A DNA stretch of 15,665 nucleotides from CAYSNP01 sp050945855 (GCA_050945855.1 JBMNTS010000028.1:1-15665), one strand, 5' to 3'. Shown: positions 1-7,645, numbered from the stretch's first letter. A program made the numbers and translations. Notes: generated by a model from the letters alone, not told the origin.

Positions 1-1669
1 TATCGCCTACTTGTGTTCCTTCGTTAAAGAATTTTACGGTAAATTTATTAATTTCCCATTGAGCGGTAATAGTAACATCGCTCTTTACATTTTCATAAGA
101 GCCTTCCCATCCAGTAAAGCCGTAGCCCTCTTTTGCAAGTTCAGGAGCGACAGCATCTCCACCGTACTCTACTGTTTGAACAAGTACGCCACTAATTAAG
201 GCTCCGCCGTTAGGATTAAAGACTACAGTATATGTATTAATCTTGTAAATTGCCGTAACGATTAAATCAGATTTTACATTGTCAAACGCTTTATCCCAAC
301 CTAAGAAAGTATGACCCTCTTTTTCAAATACGGGAGCAATAGCCGATTTTCCGTATTCTACCACCTGATTAGTTTGACCTCCGCCAATCCATACGCTGTT
401 TTCGCCACCGACAAAGGTGACAATATATGTCTCAACCTCCCATACGGCGTTAACTACCAAATCGGATTTGACATTATCGAACGCCTTATCCCAACCCGCG
501 AAAGTATGACCCTCTTTTTCGGGGTCGGCAGGCGCTGTGGCAGACGCGCCGTAATCTATCGTTTGCGCTTCAATCTGTACGTTGTCAGATTTAAAGGTAA
601 CGGTAAAGGTCTGGACTGCCCACAAAGCTTTAACGGTAATCGCGCCGGTAATTGAATTGAAGTCCCTATTCCATCCGTTAAACGTATAACCTGTCTTCTG
701 GAAATAGGGCTCGATTGCGCCTTTGCCGTATTCTACCGTTTGGGTAGTCGCTCCGCCGGCTACCCAGGTGCCGCCGTCGCCGTCAAAGATAACCTGATAT
801 GTATTAATCTGCCATACAGCTTTTATGGTCAGGTTGGAATCAATATTGGTAAGCGCTCTGTCCCAGCCTATAAACTCATAACCTGTTCTTGTCGGGTTAA
901 CGGAGGGAGCTGCGGCAGACGCGCCGTATGCAACCGTGAACCCCTTGGTAGTGCTGTCGTCCTCAAACTTGCCGCCGTTGGCGTCAAAAGTAACCGTGCA
1001 ATTAGCAGGCGTCCACTCAGCAACCAAGGTCTTGTCCTCGGTGATGTTCTCCAAATCATCCTCATCAAAAGGAACAAAGTTGAAACCATGCTTAATAAAT
1101 ACGGGAGCAATGACGTTGTCGCCGTGTTCCACAATCTGAACAGGGCTGCCTCCGGACTGCCATGCACCTCCGTTAGCGTCAAAGAAAACCGTGTATCTCT
1201 TGATTTCCCATTGAGCGGTTACGGTGAGATTGCTTTTGACATTGTTAAAAGCGTTATCCCATTTGAGAGAATAGCCCTCCTTGCTGAATACGGGAGCTAT
1301 CGCCGCTGTGCCGTGCTCTATCTGCTGAGTAAGGGCTCCGCTTACATATTCGCCGCCGTTAGCATCGAAAGTGACGGTATAAACCTTCTTCTTCCACTTG
1401 GCGGTGATGGTAATGTCGCTCGTTACGTTGTGATAAGAGCCTTCCCATCCTTCAAATTCGTAGCCTTCCCTTTCGAAAATGGGAGCGGCGGCGGTAGCGC
1501 CTTTGTCGAGAATCTGCTCAATTTCGCCGCCTCTAAGGGTGCTGCCCTCGCCGCCTTCAAACCTGACGACGACAGTGCCGGGAGGGTCTATTGTACAGGC
1601 CGTAAACACAACCAGGCACAATAAACTCAGAATTGCCGCAAAAATTATCTTTTTACTTTTGGTTTTCAT
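1..1669 (-). CDS. InlB B-type (Listeria-Bacteroides) repeat surface lipoprotein, C-terminus outside window
   Basis: The reading frame stays open from the ATG at 1667-1669 to the left edge, giving 556 visible codons. A lipoprotein signal peptide opens the protein: lysines at residues 2-7, a hydrophobic core, and lipobox F-T-A-C with Cys25 as the predicted lipidated residue. The rest is a tandem array of eight complete repeats and part of a ninth, each about 58-66 residues. The shared pattern is TVTFDANGG, then a VEYG turn, an APVF..KEGY.F.GWD block and a NVKSD..VTA.W end. This matches the Listeria-Bacteroides repeat family (beta-grasp, InlB B-repeat). Repeat 3 is degenerate in its GWD block and repeat 6 lacks the NGG segment. 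The ribosome binding site AGGGAGA (plus-strand 1677-1683) lies 7 bases before the ATG. The family is typical of surface proteins with adhesive or spacer roles, so exposure on the outer face of the membrane is inferred. Whether a catalytic or wall-anchoring domain follows cannot be seen. Confidence 0.9.
   Translation of the reverse strand, partial: MKTKSKKIIFAAILSLLCLVVFTACTIDPPGTVVVRFEGGEGSTLRGGEIEQILDKGATAAAPIFEREGYEFEGWEGSYHNVTSDITITAKWKKKVYTVTFDANGGEYVSGALTQQIEHGTAAIAPVFSKEGYSLKWDNAFNNVKSNLTVTAQWEIKRYTVFFDANGGAWQSGGSPVQIVEHGDNVIAPVFIKHGFNFVPFDEDDLENITEDKTLVAEWTPANCTVTFDANGGKFEDDSTTKGFTVAYGASAAAPSVNPTRTGYEFIGWDRALTNIDSNLTIKAVWQINTYQVIFDGDGGTWVAGGATTQTVEYGKGAIEPYFQKTGYTFNGWNRDFNSITGAITVKALWAVQTFTVTFKSDNVQIEAQTIDYGASATAPADPEKEGHTFAGWDKAFDNVKSDLVVNAVWEVETYIVTFVGGENSVWIGGGQTNQVVEYGKSAIAPVFEKEGHTFLGWDKAFDNVKSDLIVTAIYKINTYTVVFNPNGGALISGVLVQTVEYGGDAVAPELAKEGYGFTGWEGSYENVKSDVTITAQWEINKFTVKFFNEGTQVGD
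264..520 (-). repeat. Recently duplicated unit within the lipoprotein repeat array
   Basis: Positions 264-325 and 459-520 are 62-base blocks that match at 54 of 62 positions by eye. Both encode the segment from EKEGH.F.GWDKAFDNV to KSDL. They are 195 bases apart, exactly one protein repeat. The other repeats in the gene agree well as protein but much less as DNA, so these two look like the product of a recent duplication or gene conversion. Confidence 0.7.
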
Positions 1670-1693
1670 AACGTTGTCTCCCTATAAAAAAAA

Positions 1694-1837
1694 TCAATAT
1701 TTTATGTTATGCCGATAAGGCTCATTTATTACCGCGCTGAGATTAAGCTCCTTGTACAAATTGGGCGTATAATGCGATGCCGAAAATCCTTGCGGGCATA
1801 AAATCAAGTCAGAATAATATTCGCTTTTCGTAAGCAT
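1694..1837 (-). CDS. Possible 47-residue small protein in the lipoprotein leader, function unknown
   Basis: On the minus strand an ATG at 1835-1837 opens a frame of 47 codons ending in TGA at 1694-1696, inside the transcript predicted from the promoter at 1892-1920 and just before the lipoprotein ribosome binding site. The peptide begins MLTKSEYYSD and is rich in Tyr, Leu and Asn. It has no signal peptide or membrane segment, and I do not recognise the family. A GAGG one base before the ATG is too close to be an ideal ribosome binding site. A 21-codon frame starting with ATG at 1870 on the same strand has AAGGG five bases upstream and ends inside this ORF, so the two could be translationally coupled. 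It could be a small gene, a leader peptide, the remnant of a longer gene, or a chance frame. Confidence 0.35.
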   Translation of the reverse strand: MLTKSEYYSDLILCPQGFSASHYTPNLYKELNLSAVINEPYRHNIKY

Positions 1838-1891
1838 ACCTCACTATATTTTTCGACATAGCCAAATTTCCCATATTTTCCCTTATGCTTA

Positions 1892-1920
1892 AGTATAGCA
1901 AAGTCACCCGATTAAGTCAA
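1892..1920 (-). promoter_or_regulatory. Sigma-A promoter for the repeat lipoprotein
   Basis: Read on the minus strand, TTGACT (1920-1915), a 17-base spacer and TATACT (1897-1892) match the vegetative consensus at five of six positions in each box. Transcription would start near 1885, leaving a leader of about 215 bases before the lipoprotein ATG. Confidence 0.75.
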
Positions 1921-1999
1921 TAGAAAATTGTTTTGTGGTATGTTTTGCGTACTAATATTTTGTTTTTGTTTTACTATATCTCATCTATCGTCAACGAGC

Positions 2000-2016
2000 G
2001 TTGCGCATCGCGCAAC
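2000..2016. promoter_or_regulatory. Inverted repeat, candidate operator
   Basis: The sequence GTTGCGCATCGCGCAAC is a perfect inverted repeat with 7-base arms and a 3-base centre. It ends 18 bases before the -35 box of the operon promoter and has no T-tract, so it is not a terminator. Its size and place suit a dimeric regulator. The IclR protein encoded inside the operon is the natural candidate, but that pairing is inference. Confidence 0.5.
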
Positions 2017-2034
2017 AATCATGCGTATTCGGTA

Positions 2035-2063
2035 TTGACAAGCTTTTTCTTTTAAACTAGAAT
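2035..2063 (+). promoter_or_regulatory. Sigma-A promoter of the eight-gene operon
   Basis: A perfect TTGACA (2035-2040), a 17-base spacer and TAGAAT (2058-2063, five of six matches) form a strong vegetative promoter. Transcription should start near 2070, giving a leader of under 30 bases. No comparable promoter was seen at later junctions of the operon, so all eight genes probably depend on it. Confidence 0.85.
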
Positions 2064-2079
2064 AAAATTGATAAAATCC

Positions 2080-2100
2080 GGGAGGTTTATGGAAAAATGA
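2080..2100 (+). promoter_or_regulatory. Ribosome binding site with a three-codon start-stop ORF overlapping the first operon gene
   Basis: GGGAGG at 2080-2085 lies 11 bases from the ATG chosen for the ThDP enzyme (2097) and 3 bases from another ATG at 2089. The upstream ATG reads Met-Glu-Lys-stop, and its TGA (2098-2100) overlaps the main ATG as ATGA. Spacing is slightly long for one start and short for the other, so reinitiation after the three-codon frame is possible. The main start is still chosen because only it leads into the conserved N-terminus. Confidence 0.45.
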
Positions 2101-3881
2101 AGTTAACGGGCGGAGAAATCATAATAAAACAGCTCGCGACGGAGGGCGTGCCGTATATTTTGGGCATACCCGGTCACGGAGTGCTGGGATTGTTTGACGC
2201 TGTGCGCAAAGCGCAGCAGACAGGGCAAATCAAATACCTGCAGGTAAAACACGAGCAGGCGGCTACCGCTATCGCGGACGGATATTACAGGATATCCGGC
2301 AAGCCTCTTGCAGTATTTGCCTCAATAGGCCCCGGCACGCTTAACACTTGTATAGGGCTTGCAACTGCCTACGTGGACTCCACCCCATTTCTGTTGTTGT
2401 GCGGCGATACGCATATAAATATGAAAGGGGTGGGGGTGTTGCAAGAAATCGAAAGATACGCGGACAGCAATATAATAAGGTGTTTGGAGCCGCTGTCAAA
2501 AAGAAGCTGGCGGGCGGAGAGCGCAAGTCAGCTACCGCGGATAATGCGCAGGGCGTTTGACCTGATGCTGGGCGGAAGAAAAGGGCCTTGCACGGTAAGC
2601 CTGCCCATGGACGTTCAGTCGGACGGGGTAGAGGAAGAAGCGGTTTGCGGGCGGCGGCGCGAATACAGGCTGCCTACCGCGGATGCGCGGCAGATAGAGC
2701 AAGCGGCAGCCATAATGAAGAAGGCAAAAAGGCCGGTCATTTTGGCGGGAGGAGGAGCGCTCGGGGCAAGGTGCGCGGAAAGCATTCAGGCGCTTGCGGA
2801 AAAATGGGGAGCGGCTATGGTCACCACTCTCGCGGGCAAGGGCGCGGTAAGCGAAACGCATCCTCAATATTGCTTCCATACCGGCTCCAAAGGCACGCCG
2901 ATAGGATTGAAAATCTGCAGGGAAGCCGATGTCATTCTGGCGGTCGGAACGCGCTTCGCCGATGAGACAACCTGCTCATACCGCAAAGGCGCGAGTTTTA
3001 ACTTTCCGGATACCAAACTCATCCATGTGGATATCGATCCCGGCGAGATTGGCAAAAACTATGTCGCCGATATCGGCATCGTCGCCGACCTTAGGGACGC
3101 TTTGGATAAGCTGATTGCCGCGGGAGATTTTACGCCGGATACCGCTTATCTTGACGAGATAGACTTATTGAGAAAAAATTGGGCAAAGACTCTTGCGGGC
3201 ATACGCAACGTAGCCAGCGATAAGGTAACCATTTCGCAGCTTATAGGTATCCTTAACAGCGTTTTGCCTCAGGATGCCATAATTTCCACTTCCAGCGGAA
3301 ACACGCAGGCGCAGCTGTTCCAGGAGTACTGCTATGCCAAGCCGTACTGCAATCTTACTACGGGCGGTTTTTCCACCATGGGATGGGCGGTGCCCGCGGC
3401 GATGGGCGCCAAGCTCGCAGCGCCTGACAAGACTGTTGTAGCGCTTTTGGGCGACGGCGACTTTATGATGATTATGCAGGAGTTGTCCACCATGGCGCAA
3501 TACAATATACCCGTTATCGTTGTGCTTGCCAACAACTGCGGCTGGATGGCGATAAAAGACCTTCAGATGGACGTGCTGGGCAAGGACGCGGCTTTCGGCA
3601 ACGATTTTACCGCCGACGAGAGCGTATACAGTCCGGATTTTTACAACATCGCCAAGGGCTTCGGCATTGACGCTTACAAGCCGGGGTCGCAGGAAGAAGT
3701 AAAACAGGCTATAGCGAAAGCTGTCGAAAAGGGAAAACCCGCGCTTATCAGCGTGGACGTTTCCCGCGAGTATCCGCTTACCGGCGGCAAGGCGTACGGC
3801 TGGTGGGACGTACCTATCCCCGTTTATATGCCTGATAAGCGCGCCGCTTACGAAAAAGCAAAAAAGGAAGAGTCGGTTTAA
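2097..3881 (+). CDS. ThDP-dependent enzyme of the acetolactate synthase / IolD-like superfamily
   Basis: This 594-residue protein has the three-domain layout of the POX/acetolactate synthase superfamily. The N-terminal pyrimidine-binding domain (about 1-170) carries the ThDP-activating glutamate in KHEQA (Glu53) and the loop SIGPGTLN (76-83). A central domain (about 195-330) contains VDIDPGEIGKN. The C-terminal pyrophosphate domain (about 375-555) carries GDG (452-454) and the Mg-binding Asn pair at 479-480. The family cleaves or joins C-C bonds next to a carbonyl, with an active site at the dimer interface. It does not look like housekeeping IlvB: no small subunit is adjacent and the neighbours are carbohydrate genes. 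GHGVLGL near residue 26 and the LQM-to-FGNDF stretch after the GDG domain recall IolD, the trihydroxycyclohexanedione hydrolase, but the resemblance is partial. It is the first gene of the operon, 19 bases before the oxidoreductase. Class is sure; substrate is unknown. Confidence 0.88.
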   Translation: MKLTGGEIIIKQLATEGVPYILGIPGHGVLGLFDAVRKAQQTGQIKYLQVKHEQAATAIADGYYRISGKPLAVFASIGPGTLNTCIGLATAYVDSTPFLLLCGDTHINMKGVGVLQEIERYADSNIIRCLEPLSKRSWRAESASQLPRIMRRAFDLMLGGRKGPCTVSLPMDVQSDGVEEEAVCGRRREYRLPTADARQIEQAAAIMKKAKRPVILAGGGALGARCAESIQALAEKWGAAMVTTLAGKGAVSETHPQYCFHTGSKGTPIGLKICREADVILAVGTRFADETTCSYRKGASFNFPDTKLIHVDIDPGEIGKNYVADIGIVADLRDALDKLIAAGDFTPDTAYLDEIDLLRKNWAKTLAGIRNVASDKVTISQLIGILNSVLPQDAIISTSSGNTQAQLFQEYCYAKPYCNLTTGGFSTMGWAVPAAMGAKLAAPDKTVVALLGDGDFMMIMQELSTMAQYNIPVIVVLANNCGWMAIKDLQMDVLGKDAAFGNDFTADESVYSPDFYNIAKGFGIDAYKPGSQEEVKQAIAKAVEKGKPALISVDVSREYPLTGGKAYGWWDVPIPVYMPDKRAAYEKAKKEESV

Positions 3882-3900
3882 CGGCAATAAGGAGAATATT

Positions 3901-5112
3901 ATGAATAAAATGAAATTTGTAATAGTCGGCTGCGGCAGGATAGCCACTTTGCACGTCGCGGGATACAAAGACCGCGAGGACGCGGAGCTTTACGGAGTAT
4001 TCGACAAAAACAGCCAGGCCGCGCAAAAATTCGCGGAAGAGCACAATATCCCCAAAGTATATTCCTCTTATGAGGAAGTGCTTGCCGACCCCGATGTGAC
4101 CGGCGTGGAAATCCTGGTGCCTCACCATTTGCATAAGGCGCTGGCAATTCAGGCATGCGAGGCTAAAAAGCACGTTTCCGTGCAGAAGCCTATGGCTCTG
4201 AACCTTGCGGAATGCGACGCCATGATAGACGCCGCAAAGAAAAACAACGTAAAACTTAAGGTTTTTGAAAACTTTGTGCATTATCCCCCTTACAAATTGC
4301 TGAAAGACCTTATCGCCAAAGGCGAAATCGGCGAAGTTCAGGGCATACGCTACAAAATGAACAACGGCGGTCTGTTGTCCCGCAATACGCCCGCCTGCAA
4401 AATCAGAGCGAAGGCGCACGGCATTACGCCGGAAAAATGCGGGCTGGAACTTACCGGCTGGAAGGTGGATACGCTGTCCTGGACGTGGCGGCTTAACGAT
4501 TCGCTCTCCGGCGGCGGGCCTGTGGTTTTTGATGACGGGTATCATAAGTTTTCATTATTTATGGACCTTCTGGGCGATGTGGAAAAGGTGGTCGCCTGGA
4601 TAGAGGAGAGCAAAATTCTTGCCGGAGTGTGTCAGGACTGCCCCGCCGTAATTATGTGGAAATACCGGGATAAAAAGCTGTTCGGGGTGTGGGATATCAC
4701 CTCTTCGGAAGGGCTTTACGTTGCCGGCAAATATTATACCTGCGACGAGCGTATGGAAATTACGGGCAGCAGAGGAGTGGTTTGGCTCACCCGCTGCACC
4801 GCAAATATGCTGGAGAAAGTTGCGCCCGTAGTACTGTATAAAGACGGAAAAGTAACGGAGTTCTGGGACGCTCCCTACGACTGGCAGGACTCTTTTATCG
4901 CCTCCACTCACGATTTTATAGACAGCATCAAGTATGACAGAGAGCCTGTCCTGTCAGGGGAAAGAGGCAGGGAAGTGCTGAAATTCGCCCTTGCCGCGAT
5001 AGATTCTTCCAGACTTAACAGAGAGGTAAGGCTGGACGAGTATGAGGACAAGCCGCTGCAAAAGAAAAAGGGCTTTATAAGCCTGCTGCTGGGCAAAGGG
5101 AAGAACAAATGA
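3901..5112 (+). CDS. Gfo/Idh/MocA family NAD(P)-dependent oxidoreductase
   Basis: The protein has 403 residues. The N-terminal Rossmann domain shows the dinucleotide loop GCGRIA at 10-15, with Asp35 after the second strand, which would favour NAD. The usual EKP motif is QKP here (95-97), with the catalytic-type lysine kept at 96. The C-terminal substrate domain holds GGGP (204-207) and the family's Asp/His pair in DDGYHKF (Asp211/212, His215). Members oxidise or reduce hydroxyl/carbonyl groups of sugars, inositols and related polyols. AAGGAG stands 6 bases before the ATG. The stop overlaps the transketolase start as ATGA, so translation is probably coupled. The last 15 or so residues are lysine-rich and look like a non-catalytic tail. 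Family is certain; substrate is open, with a polyol or cyclitol suggested by the IolD-like and transketolase neighbours. Confidence 0.9.
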   Translation: MNKMKFVIVGCGRIATLHVAGYKDREDAELYGVFDKNSQAAQKFAEEHNIPKVYSSYEEVLADPDVTGVEILVPHHLHKALAIQACEAKKHVSVQKPMALNLAECDAMIDAAKKNNVKLKVFENFVHYPPYKLLKDLIAKGEIGEVQGIRYKMNNGGLLSRNTPACKIRAKAHGITPEKCGLELTGWKVDTLSWTWRLNDSLSGGGPVVFDDGYHKFSLFMDLLGDVEKVVAWIEESKILAGVCQDCPAVIMWKYRDKKLFGVWDITSSEGLYVAGKYYTCDERMEITGSRGVVWLTRCTANMLEKVAPVVLYKDGKVTEFWDAPYDWQDSFIASTHDFIDSIKYDREPVLSGERGREVLKFALAAIDSSRLNREVRLDEYEDKPLQKKKGFISLLLGKGKNK

Positions 5113-5930
5113 CGGAAGCCGGATTGAAGAGCGCCGCCGCCGAAATAAGGAAACTTACCATAACCGCGCTGGAGAGCGCGGGATACGGACACATCGGCGG
5201 AAGCATGTCTATCTGCGACGTGCTGGCGGTGCTGTATTGCGATATTATGAATATTGACCCCGATAATCCTCTCAAAGAGGACAGGGACAGGCTTGTGCTT
5301 TCCAAGGGGCATTGCGGACCCGCGCTTTACGCGACCCTGGCTTATAAAAATTATTTCCCCAAAGAGGAACTGCTTACGCTCAACGGCAACGGCACCAAAC
5401 TGCCCAGCCACTGCGACCGCTTAAAAACCAGGGGCGTGGATATTTCCACCGGCTCGCTGGGACAAGGCTACTCCCTTGCGGCGGGCGTCGCTTACGGAAG
5501 CAAGCTAAGAGGTCTTAACAATTACTGCTATTGCATTGTGGGCGACGGAGAGTTGCAGGAGGGTCAGAACTGGGAGGCAATTCAATTTGCATGCCACCAC
5601 AACCTTGACAACCTGATCCTTATCGTTGACAACAATAAAAGACAGCTTGACGGATATACCGCGGAGATTTGCGCACCTCACGATATAGCTAAAAAACTTG
5701 CCGCGTTCGGTCTTAAAGTATTTGAGGCGGACGGTCATGACGTAATGGCAATACGGGACGCGCTGACTATGGCAAAGGCTGTTAAGGCTCCCTCAGCTGT
5801 GATTTTGGATACCCAAAAGGGATATGGATGCATTTTCGCGGAGATTGAAGGCTTTAACCATTATATGGTGGTTACGCCCGAGGCGGCAGAAGCAGCGCGC
5901 AAGGAAATTGACAGGAGGCTGAAAGCGTGA
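5109..5930 (+). CDS. Transketolase, N-terminal (ThDP pyrophosphate-binding) subunit
   Basis: At 273 residues this matches the first half of a transketolase, the usual split form in Bacillota and archaea. GHIGGSMS (27-34) carries the conserved substrate/ThDP histidine (His28), SKGH (66-69) a second, and GSLGQG (115-120) is typical of the family. The ThDP/Mg motif is GDGE (145-148) with Asn175-Asn176. With its partner it moves a two-carbon ketol unit between a ketose and an aldose in the cytoplasm. The ATG overlaps the upstream stop, with AAAGGGAAG 6 bases before it. A dedicated copy in a catabolic operon suggests a special substrate, as split transketolases can be recruited for modified sugars; which one is not shown by sequence. 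Confidence 0.93.
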   Translation: MTEAGLKSAAAEIRKLTITALESAGYGHIGGSMSICDVLAVLYCDIMNIDPDNPLKEDRDRLVLSKGHCGPALYATLAYKNYFPKEELLTLNGNGTKLPSHCDRLKTRGVDISTGSLGQGYSLAAGVAYGSKLRGLNNYCYCIVGDGELQEGQNWEAIQFACHHNLDNLILIVDNNKRQLDGYTAEICAPHDIAKKLAAFGLKVFEADGHDVMAIRDALTMAKAVKAPSAVILDTQKGYGCIFAEIEGFNHYMVVTPEAAEAARKEIDRRLKA

Positions 5931-6898
5931 ACAATTTGTTAGCCGCGGAATTCAAGACGGATACCATTGAAATGCGGCAGGCGTACTGCAACGCCCTTAT
6001 AGCCGCAGCGGAAGAAAACGAAAGGATACTGGACATAGAAGCGGACGTGCAATATTCTATGGGCACAAAAGAGTTTAAGCGGCGTTTCCCGGACAGGAGC
6101 ATTAATTGCGGCATCATGGAAGCGCACGCCGTGGGTTTTTGCGGCGGGCTGTCGGCTATGGGATATATACCCTTTTTCCACGCCTTCGGAACGTTCGCGA
6201 CCCGGCGGGCTTTTGACCAGATTTTTCTCTCCCTTGCCTATCAGGATATGAACGTGAAAATTATCGGCGGGGACGCGGGGGTGACCGCCACCGCCAACGG
6301 CGGAACGCATATGCCGTTTGAGGATATAGCTCTTATGCGGCTGGTTCCGGGTATGACGGTAATAGAGCCTGCCGATTCCTCCATTTACGCTTTTGTCGTA
6401 AAAGAGATGGCGCAGACTTACGGCAATTTTTATATGCGCAGTTGCAGGCGCAAAACGACAAAGATATACCACGATAGCGCGACGTTTACGATAGGCAGGG
6501 CCAACACCCTTACCCCGGGGGAGGACGTAGCCATTATCGCTTGCGGCATAATGGTTTACGAGGCGCTTATGGCAAGGGATATCCTTGCAAAAAAAGGAGT
6601 GAGCGCGCGGGTGATAGATATGCACACCCTAAAGCCTCTGGATAAGGAATGTATCATTAAGGCGGCGGCGGAGTGCAAGGCGATTGTGACCTGTGAAAAC
6701 CATAACGTCATAGGCGGACTGGGAGAAGGAGTGGCGGCGATTGCCGCCCGAGAGTATCCCGTGCCTGTGGAATTTATCGGCGTGCAGGATAAGTTCGGTC
6801 AGGTGGGCACGCAACAATTTCTTATGAAAACTTACGGTTTGACCGCGGACGATATCGCAGACAAAGCGCTAAGGTGCATAGTGAGAAAAATCAAATGA
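5927..6898 (+). CDS. Transketolase, C-terminal (pyrimidine-binding plus C-terminal domain) subunit
   Basis: The 323-residue product is the second half of the split transketolase. The pyrimidine-binding domain has the ThDP-activating glutamate in GIMEAHAVG (Glu65) and the conserved THMPFEDIALMR block (127-138). The C-terminal domain starts near residue 195 with the usual ATP-like fold sequence ending in MHTLKPLD. The start is GTG at 5927, overlapping the TGA of the N-terminal subunit as GTGA, with AGGAGG about ten bases upstream; no ATG lies nearby in frame. Equal production of the two subunits through translational coupling is the likely reason for the overlap. It is expected to form a heterotetramer with the preceding protein. 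Confidence 0.93.
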   Translation: MNNLLAAEFKTDTIEMRQAYCNALIAAAEENERILDIEADVQYSMGTKEFKRRFPDRSINCGIMEAHAVGFCGGLSAMGYIPFFHAFGTFATRRAFDQIFLSLAYQDMNVKIIGGDAGVTATANGGTHMPFEDIALMRLVPGMTVIEPADSSIYAFVVKEMAQTYGNFYMRSCRRKTTKIYHDSATFTIGRANTLTPGEDVAIIACGIMVYEALMARDILAKKGVSARVIDMHTLKPLDKECIIKAAAECKAIVTCENHNVIGGLGEGVAAIAAREYPVPVEFIGVQDKFGQVGTQQFLMKTYGLTADDIADKALRCIVRKIK

Positions 6899-7629
6899 GT
6901 CAGGCACTGGAAAACGGCATCGCGGTATTGGAATATATTTCCTCCAAAAGGGCGTCTACGGTAACCGAGATAGCCAACGCCCTTGGACTGCATAAAAGCA
7001 CCGTTTCCCGCATTATCAAAACCTTTACGCAAAAAAACATGGTGGATTACAACCGCGCCAGCAAAATGTACGGCGTGGGTCCCGCCATTCTGCAAATGTC
7101 CAGCCGTTATTACAAAAGCCACAGCATTGTCGCGCGCATAAAAAGTATTATGGAGACGCTTGCCGCCCAAACGGGAGAATCGGTGCACTTGTGCGCCCTC
7201 TCCAACGCCTCCGCCGTGGTGGTGGAACAGACGGAGGGCAACAACAGACTGGTAGTAAACGCAAAGGTAGGCAACCGCGAGCCTCTTCACGCTTCCGCGG
7301 TAGGCAAATGTTTGCTGGCGTTTGCCTCCGGCGAGGAGCAGGAGGAAATGCTGGCAGGCTATGATTACAAACGGTATACGCAAAAGACCATTTGCTCAAA
7401 GGAGCAACTGTTAGCCGAGCTCGGCACAATCGGGCAATCGGGGTACGCGCTGGACGACAATGAGTTGTCCGTTGATATAAGATGCGTTGCCGTGCCCATA
7501 ATCGACAGCACGGGTAAATGTATTTATTCTTTGGGCATTTCCGGAGCCAACAGCCACATGACGGAAGAGAGAATCGTTTTTATGGCGCAAAAGATGATGG
7601 AGAGCACAAAGCAATTATTGATAGGTTGA
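6895..7629 (+). CDS. IclR family transcriptional regulator
   Basis: Starting at the ATG at 6895, which overlaps the preceding stop as ATGA, the protein has 244 residues, normal for the family. A GTG at 6874 would add seven residues but lies inside the previous gene with no better ribosome binding site. Residues 5-65 form the winged helix, with recognition helix around LHKSTVSRII (32-41). Residues 75-244 form the effector-binding domain with the family signature LHASAVGKCLLAF (131-143) and the later ALDDNE and AVPI segments. IclR proteins bind DNA as dimers or tetramers and respond to small metabolites, usually the pathway substrate or intermediate. Its place inside the operon suggests self-regulation, perhaps through the inverted repeat at 2000-2016. 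Repressor or activator mode cannot be told. Confidence 0.95.
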   Translation: MSQALENGIAVLEYISSKRASTVTEIANALGLHKSTVSRIIKTFTQKNMVDYNRASKMYGVGPAILQMSSRYYKSHSIVARIKSIMETLAAQTGESVHLCALSNASAVVVEQTEGNNRLVVNAKVGNREPLHASAVGKCLLAFASGEEQEEMLAGYDYKRYTQKTICSKEQLLAELGTIGQSGYALDDNELSVDIRCVAVPIIDSTGKCIYSLGISGANSHMTEERIVFMAQKMMESTKQLLIG

Positions 7630-7645
7630 GGGGAGGGAGTCTTAG

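Larger units (their letters stand above)
1670..2096. other. Divergent intergenic control region
   Basis: This 427-base stretch separates the minus-strand repeat lipoprotein from the plus-strand operon. It holds a promoter for each direction (1892-1920 minus, 2035-2063 plus), a perfect 7-base-arm inverted repeat between them (2000-2016), an A/T-rich tract at about 1921-1980, a roughly 215-base leader for the minus-strand gene and a possible small ORF in that leader (1694-1837). I recognise no riboswitch or T-box. Confidence 0.7.

Noticed and set aside
1..1600. Regularly spaced repeats that might suggest a CRISPR array
   Set aside because: The units are about 180-200 bases, diverged in DNA and coding throughout, matching protein repeats and not short identical repeats with spacers.
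311..1624. Long plus-strand open frames across the left region (311-655 and 740-1624)
   Set aside because: They are antisense to the repeat lipoprotein, whose minus-strand frame has clear homology, a signal peptide, a ribosome binding site and a promoter. The plus-strand translations show no known domain.
2000..2016. Inverted repeat as a transcription terminator
   Set aside because: No T-tract follows in either direction and no gene ends nearby.
2097..3881. Identification as sulfoacetaldehyde acetyltransferase (Xsc) and the operon as a sulfoquinovose transketolase pathway
   Set aside because: The N-terminal segment (GIPGHGVLGLFDA) does not resemble Xsc as I know it, and no phosphotransacetylase, sulfosugar isomerase or sulfonate exporter is present.
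3165..4545. Minus-strand open frames of 267 and 243 codons
   Set aside because: They lie opposite the ThDP enzyme and the oxidoreductase, have no family features, and arise from the codon bias of the true genes.
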